A stretch of DNA of 64,000 bases from Phylloscopus collybita (Eukaryota; Chordata; Aves; Passeriformes; Phylloscopidae). The stretch covers positions 8,755,001 through 8,819,000 of the forward strand of contig JAJNNQ010000013.1 of the NCBI GenBank assembly GCA_027886175.1. Reading direction: 5' to 3'. This document shows, one piece after another, positions 36,963 through 50,454 of this stretch. The number at the start of each line of letters is the position of its first letter. Positions within the stretch are counted from its first letter, which is position 1. The position numbers and the translations under genes are program-made. The notes under the pieces were generated by a model. It saw only the letters and a program-made list of their open reading frames with translations, was not told the DNA's origin and did no database searches.

Positions 36963-38026
36963 CTGAAATGAACAAACAGACAAAAAAAAATATCTGAATA
37001 TGAAATTTAAGTAAACAAATAAATAGATAAGAAAGGAGAAAGCTCACAATGCAATACATCTTGGCATAAACCCACCAGTAGCTGGAATTATGCAGATTTA
37101 GCTAAAGTGAGATTAAATTCAAACGTGAGGTGACTGAAGTAAACATCCTGACCTCCAGACCTACTGAAAACAATCAAGAATTAGAGAAATAAACAGGGTC
37201 CCTCCCCTCCAACCAATGTTCACCACTCCTGAACTTTTTTAAGAACTTTGCTATGGACTACCACACCTGCGTACACCAGCCACAGCTGGCTGGAGATGGA
37301 TTGTTGAAGATTTCCTGTAGAATGTAAGAACTGAGAAAGCTTTCCATGTGCTTTCTACTCAAGTTTCTTTCATACCCCCCTCACATGGGTAATCTTCCAA
37401 CAGTGCATCTCAGCATTCCTGAATTTATCACATATTTTATATTTTAAAGTAGGGATTCATATTAGGTACCTAGAATGGAATGGGCCACTTGCAAAATATC
37501 CACAGTGAAGCTTCAGCCATCTAATACAGAGAACACATCTACAAGAAGTTGATATCTAAATATAATTTGCATTTCTACAATTTCAACCTTGACACCTTGA
37601 TAAGCTGCCAAAATTAATTCCACTGCCTTTTTTCTGGTTTTAATAATTTCATTTTAAAAATAATAGGTCATCACAACCACTGCAATTTTCCACATATTCA
37701 CAATAAATACCAGTGTTGAACCCAACACCATCTAAAGAAAGGGGTAAGTTTTAACTCAGAACCAAACACTACAAACTCCTCTATAACTGGAAATGAAATA
37801 AATGTTATTACTAATTGAACCAGAAAAGTATCACACAAAAGCCAGGACCGTGATACACTGTTACATCTTACAAAGTAGTTTGTGTTCGATGGAACTCCTG
37901 TCATATGTTGGCATTTAAAATACGTGCAAGAATGACCACTTTTTTCACTGCTATTTATTGCAGCACATTTCTCTTAGAATGAAAGTTAATCTTTAAAGGT
38001 ACGATCCTGCTAAAGCATTCAGAACA

Positions 38027-38059
38027 TTTCAGTCATTCCAATTATTGGAATGACTGAAA
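38027..38059. repeat. perfect inverted repeat (15-bp arms, 3-nt loop)
   Basis: The left arm TTTCAGTCATTCCAA (38027-38041) and right arm TTGGAATGACTGAAA (38045-38059) are exact reverse complements around a TTA loop, giving a 33-nt hairpin inside intron 50. Confidence 0.95.
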
Positions 38060-39448
38060 ATGGTGACGTTACTTGCATATTTTACCTTTTTTCAGGTCTG
38101 GTTCTGTTCAGAGTAATCAAATTGTGATCACCAGCTCTTCAAAAGGCAAAATATTTCCTCTTGATCCCACCCTTTTTCCAAATTGTCCTAGTATTCTACC
38201 AATTTTAAAGAGAGAATTAATGCAGAAAATGACTCAATTCAATACTAATAAGCAACTCAGACAGCCCCAAGGGACTTCTGACAGGCAAACTAAAATTTTG
38301 ATAATGAACTGTTTTTCTATTGAAACAAACAAAGCTGTATTCTTTCACTGTGAACCTCATCATTGTTTAACTGAATTAAATTTTTCAGCCAAGATTTCAC
38401 TCACATAACAAGAAGTGACTCCCTTTCTAGTTTCTTTGGTAAACCATTACTTCTTTAATTATTATCAACCTTGTTCCAGTGTGATAAATTGCTAATTACT
38501 TAATACCCTAATCAGCGTTCATTCTTTGCACAGATAAACTGTGACAGCGCCATTAATTTAAATAGTAATTTCACTTAATGGCCAGAACGGCACACCAGAT
38601 TTTTATGCAGCATTTTCTGAAGACTGCATCCATCACTGCAATATTCTGACATAAAGATGTCTGACGTGCACTAACTCACTTAGGGAGAGCAGATGTTGCA
38701 GAGCAGAGTTTGGTAGTAATTCCCAGAGTGCATCACTTCAGCATGAATGAGCTGCAAAGGCAGAGGTAGACAATCTTCTGAAACTGCATTGCATAGCCTC
38801 TGACCTTTCCTTAATTTATCACATGTAGCACTTGACTCCTGAACCTTGACACCTCAAATGTACAATTTTAAATATGCTCCAAGAAAAACAAAATAGTACC
38901 ATGTAATATTGATGGATTGATTTGCCTTCTAAAAATTGCTTTATTCAATTGCTTAAGGATCCAGAAATTCCTATAAACCCTTGCTGAATTCAGCAAAATA
39001 TCAAAATGTAAACTATTTGTTTGTAACTCGGTTGGAATGTGTGTGTCATATTTTATATATTTATGTTTCATAGGCACGTAATGCATTATAGCAAAAGGAA
39101 AATCCACGGGCTGGAAAAAACACTTCCTGCTAACACTGATTTCTGTCAACAATTATTTCATGTTCATCCCCAGCAACTGAAAAAAAATCTATAAACCTAG
39201 CTATGTGATGAATTACTAATTTAGCAAATCTGCAAAACCAATGCTTTCAAAAGGGGAAAAATGAGTATTAAAAGGCTTAGCCTTTGGAGCCAGAATAGAG
39301 GATCAACAAAACACAGAGCCAGTGTAAATTGCAAACTACTCCAAAAATCCTTGGCTTACATGTGGGTACTGCAACTATTACAGATCAGGAACCACAACAG
39401 TACAAAGCATCATCTTTCATGAGTCTGAGATGTCAGTACAGTGGCATT

Positions 39449-39509
39449 AAAAGAAAAGAAAAAAAAAAAAAAAAGAGAAAAGGAAAAAAAAGACAGAGAG
39501 AGAGAAAAA
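39449..39509. repeat. A/G-rich purine tract
   Basis: About 60 nt of almost pure A and G on the plus strand (a single C near 39494), moving from GAAAA units through A16 to GA units. It is low-complexity sequence inside intron 50. Confidence 0.95.
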
Positions 39510-42171
39510 CCAAGAGTGATTTTAGCTGACATTATCCTTTATAGCCAGAAATAGAGAACTTTGGATAATCACTGCTGCAGCAGTGGGGCTCAGGATGTGC
39601 ATGCACACCACTGCCAGCCTCTGCCAGTAGATGTCTCTATGGTCACCCCACTAAATAAGGCCATCGAGGGGTGAAAAAAGAAACCTAAGAAAAGAGACAT
39701 TAATAAATAAAGGGGAAAAAAGTAATGTAGGATGGATGAAAATCTCTTTTTGCAGGGCAGACTCTGAAAAATCTATGCAATGACAAGTGAAGAGGTTTTA
39801 TGATTCAAGTTCTTAAACCAACACTCAGTGCAAACTTGATCTAGATTTAGCAAAAAGACACTGATTTTGAACTGATCATGCAACAAAATGAGACTGTGTA
39901 CAATGCTTGCACTTTTAGTGATCTAATTTTTTTCATATGCTTTTTTTGGAAGGACTTAAAGCTCTCAATCAAAAGCTTTAAATTGTCACTAGATTTTTAG
40001 CTATGGCATTCATTGCCAAGTGCAAAACAGTGTTTCAGGAGCAGCTCAGCTTTTGCATAAAACCACCTCTGTTACCTCTTCTCCTTTCAGACAATGAGAT
40101 CAGCCTTCCAATCACCATATTCTTGCAAAATTCTACTTATCCATTTGCTAATGATAAGTAAATTATGTTTTTAAGAGCATTTTTTCCATTAGAATAATTA
40201 CAATAATTAGGATAGGAAGCAGGTAGATTTTTGTGCATTTTCGTGATGTATTTAGCAAGGCTGAATTAATCCAAGAAATTAAGCAAAAACCAATTGAGCA
40301 TGATCTATATGATATGATAAGAAACCACAATCTATTCTACCCTTAATGCAAAAGAATACAATCTCTTTTCAACTGTGGTGGTAATTCATCTTTCAAACTT
40401 GTATTTGTGTTCAGCTGTGAGCTGGCTCACAGCATAAAGTCCTCACAGAAAACCAGTGAGTGATGAAAAAAGCCACTGTTTTCTTTTTTAATAGCCAAAA
40501 AAATGTCATCCCAACCCATTCTTGAGAAAAATAGTGTAAATGATTGAGTGCTGTAGACTAAACACATTTTTAAAAGAGAGATATAAAGGCTTTTTAAATA
40601 TATATATTTAAGGAAAAAAAAAACTGTTAAGAATACATATATACTGAAATGAAGAACATAACTTTCATCCCAAGATACCTGTATTACACTCCTACACAAC
40701 TCATCTGCCCAGAGAGAGCAGTAAAAACATAAACGCTACCCCAGCAGTTCTGTTCCAACAGCATCTGTTAATTCACTCCATTTATAAAATACATATTGAC
40801 AAAGACAACTGAACTGGGACCAGAGAGATTTGATTTGGTGTGAGAAAGTCAATTCAATGTGATTTTGTTAAAGGGCTCCTGCAGGCAAATAAAAGAGTTT
40901 AAGTAATAAAGTACATAAAGAGATGTTTTATGAGCCAGCCCTGTCTTGTGGCAGCCGCACAATGCGTGGCTATGCAAGAGGGCCTTGCTCAAAGCTGGTA
41001 TCGAGAGCATGGATGCTGTAGATCAAGCACAATTAGGGATCACAGTGAGAGGGAGCTAAAATCATGCAAGCAGTGCTGCTCACAGCTTGTGACACCCCCA
41101 TAAGTTGCCAGTGGAAGGGTAGCATGGAAACAACGGAAAGCATGGCAATACTCATCTGATTAACTCATCCTGACAGTCAGTACCCAACGAGGGTGCTCCT
41201 AACACCAGGGCCACTGGAAGGATCCAGGGAGCACAAAAAATTAGCCAAAGACAGAGCTTATTTGCTGTGGAAAAGAGGAGTTCAGCCTTCAAATCCAGAT
41301 TCTTAGTTACATATTAAGATTCTTAGTTGTACAACTAGAGGCTCAACTGGAACACACCATCACTCAGCTTTGTACAACAGGCATAGCTGGGTGCTGAACC
41401 TTCATCATTTCCGTGGTTTGAAATAAGGCTCCCTTCCCACACCACAATAGATTCTTAAGTCTTTTTGTCAGGCTGAGAATGCCTAAGGCTGATGGGATAT
41501 AATTTGTCTAATAACTGTGAAAAGAAGAGACACATGAAAATATCTGAATAGGTTTTGTAATAATACCTCCAACATCTGTCCTCAGATAGTCACAGAGTGT
41601 TTTATAAGGTAGTAGGGTTCCGATTGTACCTCTGAATGATGGAGTCATTTCCTATCATTTCCAAGAAATTAATGGGAAAAACCAAATGAGCCAGTGAGTA
41701 GTGCTGGGGATTAATTTTTTGTTAATTTTAAACTACAGCAGGTTTAGCCCCATGTGAGGGGTGAACAAGGGAGTGACATAGACCACCAAGCAGACACTAC
41801 TGCAATCTTCAGTTTCCAGGTGACTAACCCCACATTTCCAGAGCAAATGGAAAATCCCTGCACTGGGATGCATGGCAGCACAAGGTGGTCAATCTAACTT
41901 CACTGAGGGGACTGTCCTGTTTCCTGACTTGCATAAGGGAAGATCATTTACTCCTTTTGGGGGCTGGTTTCTTCAGCCCCCTTTTGCACAAAGGCAAAGA
42001 AGGTTACTGAAAGCCCAGCATTTTGTAGTCTAGCAAAACAGATGACTAAAGTGCAACATTTTAACAAATTGCACACACATTTTAAACCTGAGTGTGTCAC
42101 TTTTGAATGGCTAGTGCCATAAGAGATTTAGAAAGATTAGGATCTTTTTTCCTTCAGGATTTATCACTTAC

Positions 42172-42393
42172 CTGTGAGACGTCTGTATGCAGTCCCTTCC
42201 TTCTCATCACCACAGCAGACCGAGTCCATGCTTATGACCCTTCCACCACAGCACTGCTGATTGAAGCTGTCATGCAGGGATCCACCACAGCAGATTTGAT
42301 TGCCCGAAGTGGAGTAAGGCATTCCCTGGCAGCAGGAATCACCAATTCCAACTGAAACTCTGTTTTCCTCTTCGTTAGGGCAGCAGACTTCTC
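42172..42393 (-). CDS. USH2A: USH2A exon 50: Cys-rich module with five CC pairs
   Basis: The 222-nt exon completes Gly with two bases, then encodes EVCCPNEEENRVSVGIGD, SCCQGMPYSTSGNQICCGGS, LHDSFNQQCCGGRVISMD and SVCCGDEKEGTAYRRLT, ending one base into Gly. Five CC pairs continue the exon 49 pattern, with CCGG recurring. The stretch NRVSVGIGDSCC matches what I remember of human usherin, so the module is strongly conserved. The acceptor is TGACAG and the donor is ACAG/gtaagt, a near-ideal consensus. I recall human exon 50 as about 219 nt, so one codon may differ. Confidence 0.96.
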
Positions 42394-45356
42394 CTGTCAA
42401 TATAAGAATACAATTAAAGATTTTATCCATTTATAGCTCTTGAAATTCCTAAGAGGTTTTCATCAGATCACAAGAAGTCTGGATTCACACAGCCTCATGT
42501 AAAGAATTTATCACGTGAAAGCACAGAATCACTTAGTGCTTTAGAATGCTACAAGAGTATTATATACATTTGTAATAATGATTAAAGAAATGTGCATTCC
42601 TTAATTCAGGTTAAGACTCTGTAAGATATCAAAAGACAAGCATGACAGAGACAAAGCCGAGAAGAGCAATGAAAATAATGTCTGTGCATATGACAATTAT
42701 ACAGCTAAAAACCTTTTGCAATTGCAGCTATGAACTAAAGAGAGCACATCCTTGCTGTGTTTAACAGAACCATCAGGCTACTTATTCTTGGCAAAAAATT
42801 CTCTTGTCTCCTTCAAAATCATTCCAAACTTGTCTTGATGAATTAATTCACAATGCTTAAAGCATTTTTCATGTTTGAGTGTCACTCAGGACTTCATCTC
42901 ACAGAGAATTTAAGGATTAAACTCACTTTAAAAATTAAATACCACCATCACAACTGGTGAACTTGGCTGTTACTTAAGCAAAATCATCAGCTTTTTCAGG
43001 AAAAGACCTTACAATAAGACTGCCAATGAGACTGACACTGTAATGGTGGGATGGGGCGGACTGGAATAAGCTATGGGCTATGAGCAAAGTACATACTGCT
43101 ATAAAGGACACAAAAATGTTGACAAATGGCAATAAATTTCATTCACTAGTGTCTGCACTTGAGTTGATCCAATGTTCTAATATTTTTATTATTTTTCTGT
43201 GTTGCAATGTTTTCTGTGGCTCAAATGTCATTTGGAAGAAGAAGTGGTTTTGTTCTGCTATTGAAGATGGGTAGTAGAGTGATTAAAGTATTTTGATTCC
43301 TGATTGTTAACCAGAGAAATGTGTTTTGATTTTTAAAATCCATCTTTCTCATTTTAAACAGTATCTCAAGTTCTTTTCTTGTGGAAGGTTGGGAATTAGA
43401 GACCAAGAACTCCAAACCCAATCCAACTTTTGGCAGAAACAAACCTGTGCTGAGATTGTAATGGGTGAGAGAGAAAAAGCGTTTTCCTTTCCCCCAAATT
43501 CCTTGCCAAAGAGGTGCCTCTGTGGTAGTAGCATTATTTGTTCTGCCTCCCATCTTAGTTCTGGGATGGATATTTGCACTTCTTTGTGCACTACTGTTTC
43601 AGAAACTGAGATTCTGCCTTCCTAATTTGTAATCTTCATGCCTCCAGCCCAGTATGCTTCAGCACATCCTGAGCTATTCAGCTGGCCAAACAACATCTGG
43701 GAAATATGTATGCTTAGAGAGTTTCCTGTATAAATAACTTTATCAAATAAAGTCAACAACAAGCAAACAAACAAACAAAAAAGATGAGAACAATTTTTTA
43801 GAGTATAATAGATACAATCCATCTAGGTACTTCATCATATTTTCCTGCATTCCTTGGAAGCTAATTTAGTTGCTACACAGAGAAAGTATTAAAACACAAA
43901 ATGTAGCTTCCATCTATTGGAAATAAAACTATTTTTTTTAAGAACCATTAGACATAAGACACAAAGGATCAGTAACCTTCTCATTAACCTCTCAAAATGG
44001 GATCCATTCCAAGCTAGGCTTGAAAATGTTCTCCCTCTGAAAACTACTATGCAGTCTTACGAGTTAATTGTTATCCTTATCAAAGAATGACCCATATTAA
44101 CATTTAGCTTGAGGTTATTAGCATATTTATAAAAATAAAAAAGAAAAAAGTGACCAACAGTGTTCATGTTGCTGCCCTTTAGAGTATGGAAAATAATGCA
44201 GCAAGAATACTTAGAAAAAATTTGTTTAAAATCATGTTCAAATATTCACTGTTTCATGCTTGTGGACTGCTGATTGAACAAGATCAACTTTCAGACATAA
44301 GACATTTTGTTCCACTGTGCTTTTCTTGATGTAAACAACATTAAGCTAGTTAACACAGACCACTGGATGGGGACAGAGGTCACAGTATAATCTCTCTATT
44401 TCAGCACACTGAGATTAATGAGGTCAGCAAAATACACTTCTTTGGTTCTTCCATGTGATAGCATTTTTCTGATGACATCATGGAAGGCATTCTAATATTG
44501 TGATATATGAATTACTTTTCAAAAGATCAGAACTTGGGAAGTGCTGAACGTGTTGGCAAAATGTCAAGCCTTTCTGAGCCTACGGAATGTGTGCCAGCTC
44601 GTGAGTAATGGAAGCATTTTAGCTCCTGACCTGACAATTGCCTCCAAAGTGTTATATGCTCTGAACACTGGCCCCATGAAAGGGATCTCTCCTTCCCCTT
44701 TTCCTCCCTTTCTCGGTCAACAATGACCCACCAACAAACTGGAACACCAAACTCTGGACAGTAACACAGAAGCACAGTTTTGGCAAACTTCCCAAACCAC
44801 TCAGAGAATAAGAAAAGCATAAATTACCATCAAAGTTAAGGCACGTGGGAGGTATACTTTGATCTGTAACATTAGTAGAAACAAAGAGTAGCCAATGTAG
44901 AAACAAGTAGAAGTGATGTAATCCAGAATATCAACACCAAATGCTAACAATTGCTCCAAAACATAAATGGATACGGAAAATCATGTGGGGTCAAGTCAAG
45001 CAGAGAACTAAACTTCACCACTAAATTGCCTGATGGTGTTCCTATTAAGCAGAACTGCCCTCCCCATTATGCAGCACTTACTGCAATTAAGCATAGTTTG
45101 GCAGAAATTAGTTCTCTGGGAAATGACCCAATCATCAGGTTTCATCAATTAAGCCTTTCTTGTATAAACAGAGTGTACCATGTTTAGAAGGCAGAGTGTA
45201 ATTTTCTTTGCACTCAACACAAGTCTCGAAGACATCTAGATATCTTGATAAATCTCACATATCTCACATTTATTGTTTTCCTTCTCCTTGGTTTAACAAA
45301 TACATCAACTTTGCTGTTTCATTTCATTCAAGCAGTGGAAAGGAGTTGTCTCTTAC
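42394..45356 (-). other. USH2A: USH2A intron 49
   Basis: A 2,963-nt phase-1 intron. It contains a CAAA repeat at about 43757-43778 and ordinary AT-rich sequence. No mobile element is recognised. Overlapping ORFs around 43220-43625 on both strands look like chance. Confidence 0.83.
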
Positions 45357-45525
45357 CTACTAAAACCCTGGTGTAATAACCACCACAGCACTGATGTTTT
45401 GGTTGCACAGCATGTATCTGCCCACCACAGCAAACCCCTGGTGAATTAAGAATAAATGGAATGTACTTGTCCTCACAGCACTGAAAGCCAGGTTTATTGT
45501 GGTGCAGAATCCCATTACAACATAC
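45357..45525 (-). CDS. USH2A: USH2A exon 49: Cys-rich module with four CC pairs
   Basis: The 169-nt exon starts in phase 0 with VCCNGILHHNKPGFQCCEDK, continues with GVCCGGQIHAVQPKHQCCGG and ends YYTRVLV plus one base. Four vicinal cysteine pairs occur at roughly regular spacing, each followed by small or acidic residues (CCNG, CCED, CCGG, CCGG). This is the cysteine-rich region specific to usherin, probably disulfide-bonded in the extracellular space; no enzymatic role is known to me. The acceptor TTCTAG lies just downstream of a very long T/CT tract. The donor is GTAG/gtaaga. Confidence 0.96.
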
Positions 45526-45533
45526 CTAGAAGT

Positions 45534-45536
<3 letters not shown>

Positions 45537-45584
<48 letters not shown>

Positions 45585-45595
45585 AGAGAGAGAGA
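45537..45595. repeat. A45 run followed by (GA)n, beside exon 49
   Basis: An uninterrupted run of 45 A on the plus strand (45537-45581) continues as (GA)7 to 45595. On the USH2A transcript strand this is (CT)n then T45, ending only 11 nt before the exon 49 splice acceptor. Confidence 0.97.
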
Positions 45596-48500
45596 AGATC
45601 AGTAAGGCAATATCTGTTAAACAGAACATAATGTGTTGTCTAGCAAAGCAATGTGTATGAAAACATGTATCCTAGTGCAGACACTAATATGGCTGCAGTC
45701 AAATAAAATGTAACTTGGCTAAAATTCTGTGCCCTCCAGCACTATCAGACTTCAATAAACTACTGTGTATCTGACAGAATGCTGCTATTCTGTGGCCTTC
45801 AACCATACTGCACCTTAATAAAATAGTCCATTAATATGAATCATCTTCATATGCCTTGCAGGCTGTTTGAGTCTCTTAGTGTGGAGTAGATTGCAATGTG
45901 TGGATTTAGTCTACCATCACCTGAATCTTTTTTTTTCTTCACAGAAAGAAGAAAAAAAAAGAATCTTCTTGTCTATTTTTTTTTCTTTTTTTTTTTCATT
46001 TATGATGAAGCTTCCAGTATTTCCCAATATGAGCTCTTGGGTTTTCTTTCACATAGAATTAAGTGGGGTTTTTTCCTCATAGTACCTATGACCACAGTTC
46101 TTCCGACAATGTGATCTCAAGAGAATAGTATTTATATAAGGCCTTCTTTTTTTTCAAAATAAAATTTATATGGAAATTAATTTTGAAAAGGCCTTTTAAC
46201 TGTGGACCTCCTTCTAAGTGCTGTCGAGAAAATTTATATGCTTGAACAATTAAATAATTATTTGTACACTTACTTACTCCTGTGCCAGGGGAGTGGCACA
46301 CTGAACACCCAGAAAATCCTACAGCACAGTCAGTAGAATCACCATAAAAACTTGGAACCTACAGTCTGGGCAACTTATATCAGCTTCTTCCAGCTAGACA
46401 TGAAATGGAGTTGGCAGTAGAGCTGAGATGTTAGAGCAGAGTTTCTCCTTTGTTTTCTTTTGAAATGAACCTTTTCCACTACTGACTTTTACCATGTCCT
46501 AAATCAGGTTAGCTTAGCAACAAAGAAAGAAAGTGTTCCTCTGAAGGACCTTCTGTTTACCTAGGTATTTCAACTATTACCTTAGAAAACAGCTTTTAAA
46601 AATATATATTAATAGGCTCAGGGCATCTATTTTGTATAACAACGTTAATAAAATATATGAATACAGAAATATCATTTTTCTCATGTCATAAACTGCCCTT
46701 GACTTCAGAAGCATGATCCTTTGTTTTATTCACTTTTGAATAGCCATTATTCTATGACTCTTGGGAGTATTAGGTTAGGTTCTGAAGGTTATCATTCTCA
46801 ATACATAAATAATAGGTAACCCACAATTAATAGGAGGTAGGACAGAGGAGGTTCTTGTTTCCTCATTATACTTCTGGGTTTTATAACTTTATATTCTTTG
46901 AATTGTGACACTGCTTTCTGCTTCCCCAATGCCCTTTCTCATTCAGCATCTATTTTAAACTACTATGTAGCTGAATTTTGTAATTTGCAGGAATTTTGGA
47001 TCTCTGTAGGCCCGATTATATTTTTTTCTGTCCACTTTGTCACTGGTAATATAATCCAATCTATGAATTTAATTAACCTACTGTTCTTTCTTCCAGATGA
47101 TTAGCTAAGATGTCAAATAAAACACTGCTTTAGAACTCTTCTCTGCTTCCTAGCTTTTGGATATTTTGCAATGACTGGCATGCACTCCAGGCTGAGATTT
47201 TCTCCATTTGCTTGCCTCCAAAGAAACCTAAAAGTTTACCTGGTCTCTCTGTATTTCCAAGTGGTTTTAAAAGCATTTGTAAAAACACAAACCCAACTCC
47301 TGTTGGGCCACTTTGCTCAGAATAGGTCACCTTTAGCAACAGTTCTCAACATTTGTAAAAATGCCCTCTGTCTTGTCCTTTTTACTGCAACCTGAGCTTG
47401 TCAGTCAGAAATTCTGTACCTGCCTGCACGAAGGGAGACCAAACACATGTTCCTCAGGCATTCTTGGTCTCAATTTGTGCCCCTTGGGATTGTCTGGTGT
47501 CTCCCTCTGTGATCTATCTAGCCTAGTACCACCTCTTCTTTCCATGGATTTCATTTGTCATCCCATTTTTCATTCTTTTTACTGATGGCCACCACTCAAA
47601 TTTCTTCTGAACACAGTCTTTCCAACTTTCAGGTAAAGAAAGATGCATATCTTTGGCTTTATCCAGGCTCAGACGCTTGAGCAGCCATTTTATTTTCCGT
47701 GAGCTGCTTCCAGTTTTAAGAAATGCCATTTGTTTTGTGAATCCTCTGTAGAAAGGGCTGCTCCACATATTTCACACCAACACTGGGAGGGCCATTTTAG
47801 TACTAAGCATTCAGCTTGAAAAGTTTTTTTGTTTGTATTGATTGCATTATTATTGGTGTCTCTCCTTCTCCTCAATTCCTGCACAAAATCCCCAGCTGTA
47901 CATCCAGATGTGTTACATTAGTTTCAGTAGCTACTTGTTAAAAATTACATACAGTTCTCAGTATTTCTCAACAACCTACGGACACTTTCCAAAGAGGGGC
48001 CCAGTCAGTTCTAAAACATATTCAGACTCTCATCTGACATCACCAAATGACACAGTTGGTGCTATTAATATGTAGTTTCACAACATCTTTTGCAGTCAGC
48101 TGTAAATTGTTAAAGAACACTTTTTTGGCAGTCCTCTAGAGATAGTTTCTATTTGCATTGATGTTCAGCCCAAGGATTCTGCACTATCAATCCATCCAAA
48201 ACCCCAAAACCATTCAAGTAATGCTAAATTTGTGTCATAGAAAAAGAAAAGCAGATGGATTGAAAGTTACAGTGGCAAAAGGTTATGACGAGCTCACCCT
48301 CTTACATCTAAATGTGACAGTCCCAACTGGGTGGTGTTATTCTGTACATGGAAGCAGAAACCCTGGAGTGAACAAATACGGTGCCACCAGCATTTCAGGC
48401 AGGTTGGAGATCTCACCCTTGTAAAGAGGGTTGAATGCTCAACATACATTTGGTAGCCAGAAGATCTTTACTATCTATGGAGATGATACAAGATACTCAT

Positions 48501-50454
48501 CCTTAGCTGTCACAGGAGCCCTGAAAAATACCAGTAACCTCACAAAGTAACTCACAAATCAATCCTGTCATTCTCTTCCCACCCAAGCACACAGAGGAAC
48601 TGTGATGCAGGAGCACAGGGACTGGGAAGGGTTGGGCACAAAGCAAGGCTTATTATGATGCCTGAGAAAGGCCCAGTCAGCCATGACACTAGCACAGAGT
48701 ACTAGATATCAAATCTGGCAGGCAGGATTACACAATATTGTAACAATTTTTAAAAATACTCCAAACTTATCTAAGCAACTCTCTTTTAATTACAATTGTG
48801 TCATCCCTGATCCCTCTGCTTGCTGAAGACTTTGCTGAAGGATATTATCTGGCCTTATGGACACATGCCAGTTGAGCTAAGACTGATTTACTCAAACAAA
48901 CAGATGTGCTAGGCAGCCATGTTTATCCTTCTTGTCAAACGCTTGCTGCCAGAGCCACTTTGTGAAATAGCAATTCACAAAACACTCTCAGGAATTCCTA
49001 TTAGCTACAGGAGTTCATTAAACATTTCTGCCTGTGGAGCAAACACCAGAGTAATGATTGACCCATCATGCTCTCATGTGAGAGGGAATATTTTAAATTA
49101 GCAAAGCTCATTCTTTTTTTACCTAAATTATCTCTGAATCTATACAGACACCCTTTCTAGTCAAGTATACTTATACACTTCTTTTCTCAAACTGTTGTTC
49201 TCTTTCGGTAATTGAAACAGACTAAGATCTAAAATCCATGAGCAGAAACTATTGTTATTCTGTTACAAATCACTATATATTATCTCCTAAAATGAGTTTC
49301 ATTTCCTGTCTTTCAGATGTGTTACAACAAGAAGTGTAATATTTTTAAAGATTCTCTAAGCCTGAAAGAACTTGAGAAGAATTTGCACAATATTGCTAAC
49401 ATTAATAGCAACTTTTGCATAAATATTGATGGGATACCCTTCACCAGTGTCAAGATGTGTTACGTTTCATTGCTGACAGCTTTTGAGGTTAGCTATCAAG
49501 CCACTGTTTTACTCTTCCTGTCCTTAAAAAAGTCCTGCTAGTGTTTTTAATAAATGGCACATTAATTACAACAAGTAAAGGGGTAAGCCTGTACTTCTTA
49601 CTAACGCCAGTTATATTTGATTAGTTCATTAACTGCAGATTTATACAGCTTGTTGCAACTGAAAATAAAAAGTGCTGAAGCTGTATTAACACCTTCAGTC
49701 AGGATTGTTTTAACCACTGATGTTCAGATTCACAATGCAAAGTGAGCAGGAATTATTAGCCTTTATGCCGCTCCTTTAATTACGTTTTTACTGTACCTGT
49801 CTCATTATTTTCAGAGTTCACCTCAGGATGTCAGTAAAAACAGATGCACAGTTTGGTAGCTCCATGGATAATACAGAAATGCCTTTCCTATTAATACTGA
49901 GATTATGCTACCTGATGGGTGAAACTCCCTTGTCAATTGAAGCACCTCTGCAAACCTCATGGTCATGAGACTTCACAAACAGGTGGAGTTATGGATCACA
50001 TCTTACTGAAAACAGCTAAAGAAAGACTGACAATTTTGGCAACTTGGGAATATCAAGCAGCACAATTTGTCACTGTAAAAGGTCCACAGGACATAGGGAC
50101 CCTCCTGGCAGCAGACAAAATCCAACATGAGAGTGTATTCTCAGTTCTGCAAAAAATACAAATACAAAAATATTCTTAAATTCTTTCTGTGCTCACAGCA
50201 TAAATTCATGCAAATCTATTAAACAACGGGGTAAGGATATTAGGAACAACGTGTTAGTTTTGGTTAAAATAACAGAGAATCCTAACATTGAAGCAGAAAA
50301 CAGGATAACAATTAGAAAGAAGAAGTAGGGATCTGATGCAAAGATTATTTCGGATGTGAGAAATATTTGGTCTTCACTGGGCTTAATATCAGACCCACAT
50401 GCGCCCATGAATGTGCATGTACACATGTCCCTTGTAAGTGAAAAGGTCACCTGC

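Larger units (their letters stand above)
36963..42171 (-). other. USH2A: USH2A intron 50
   Basis: A 5,209-nt intron. It contains a purine tract (39449-39509), a perfect 15-bp-arm hairpin (38027-38059), and an AT-rich block with many TAAT/ATTA cores (about 38440-38620) that could be a conserved regulatory element. A 12-bp direct repeat (AGATTCTTAGTT) recurs near 41299 and 41319. No transposon is recognised. Confidence 0.82.

Noticed and set aside
45360..45629. Poly-Phe containing minus-strand ORF
   Set aside because: It runs through the T45 tract and then reads exon 49 in the wrong frame; the correct frame gives the CC-rich peptide.
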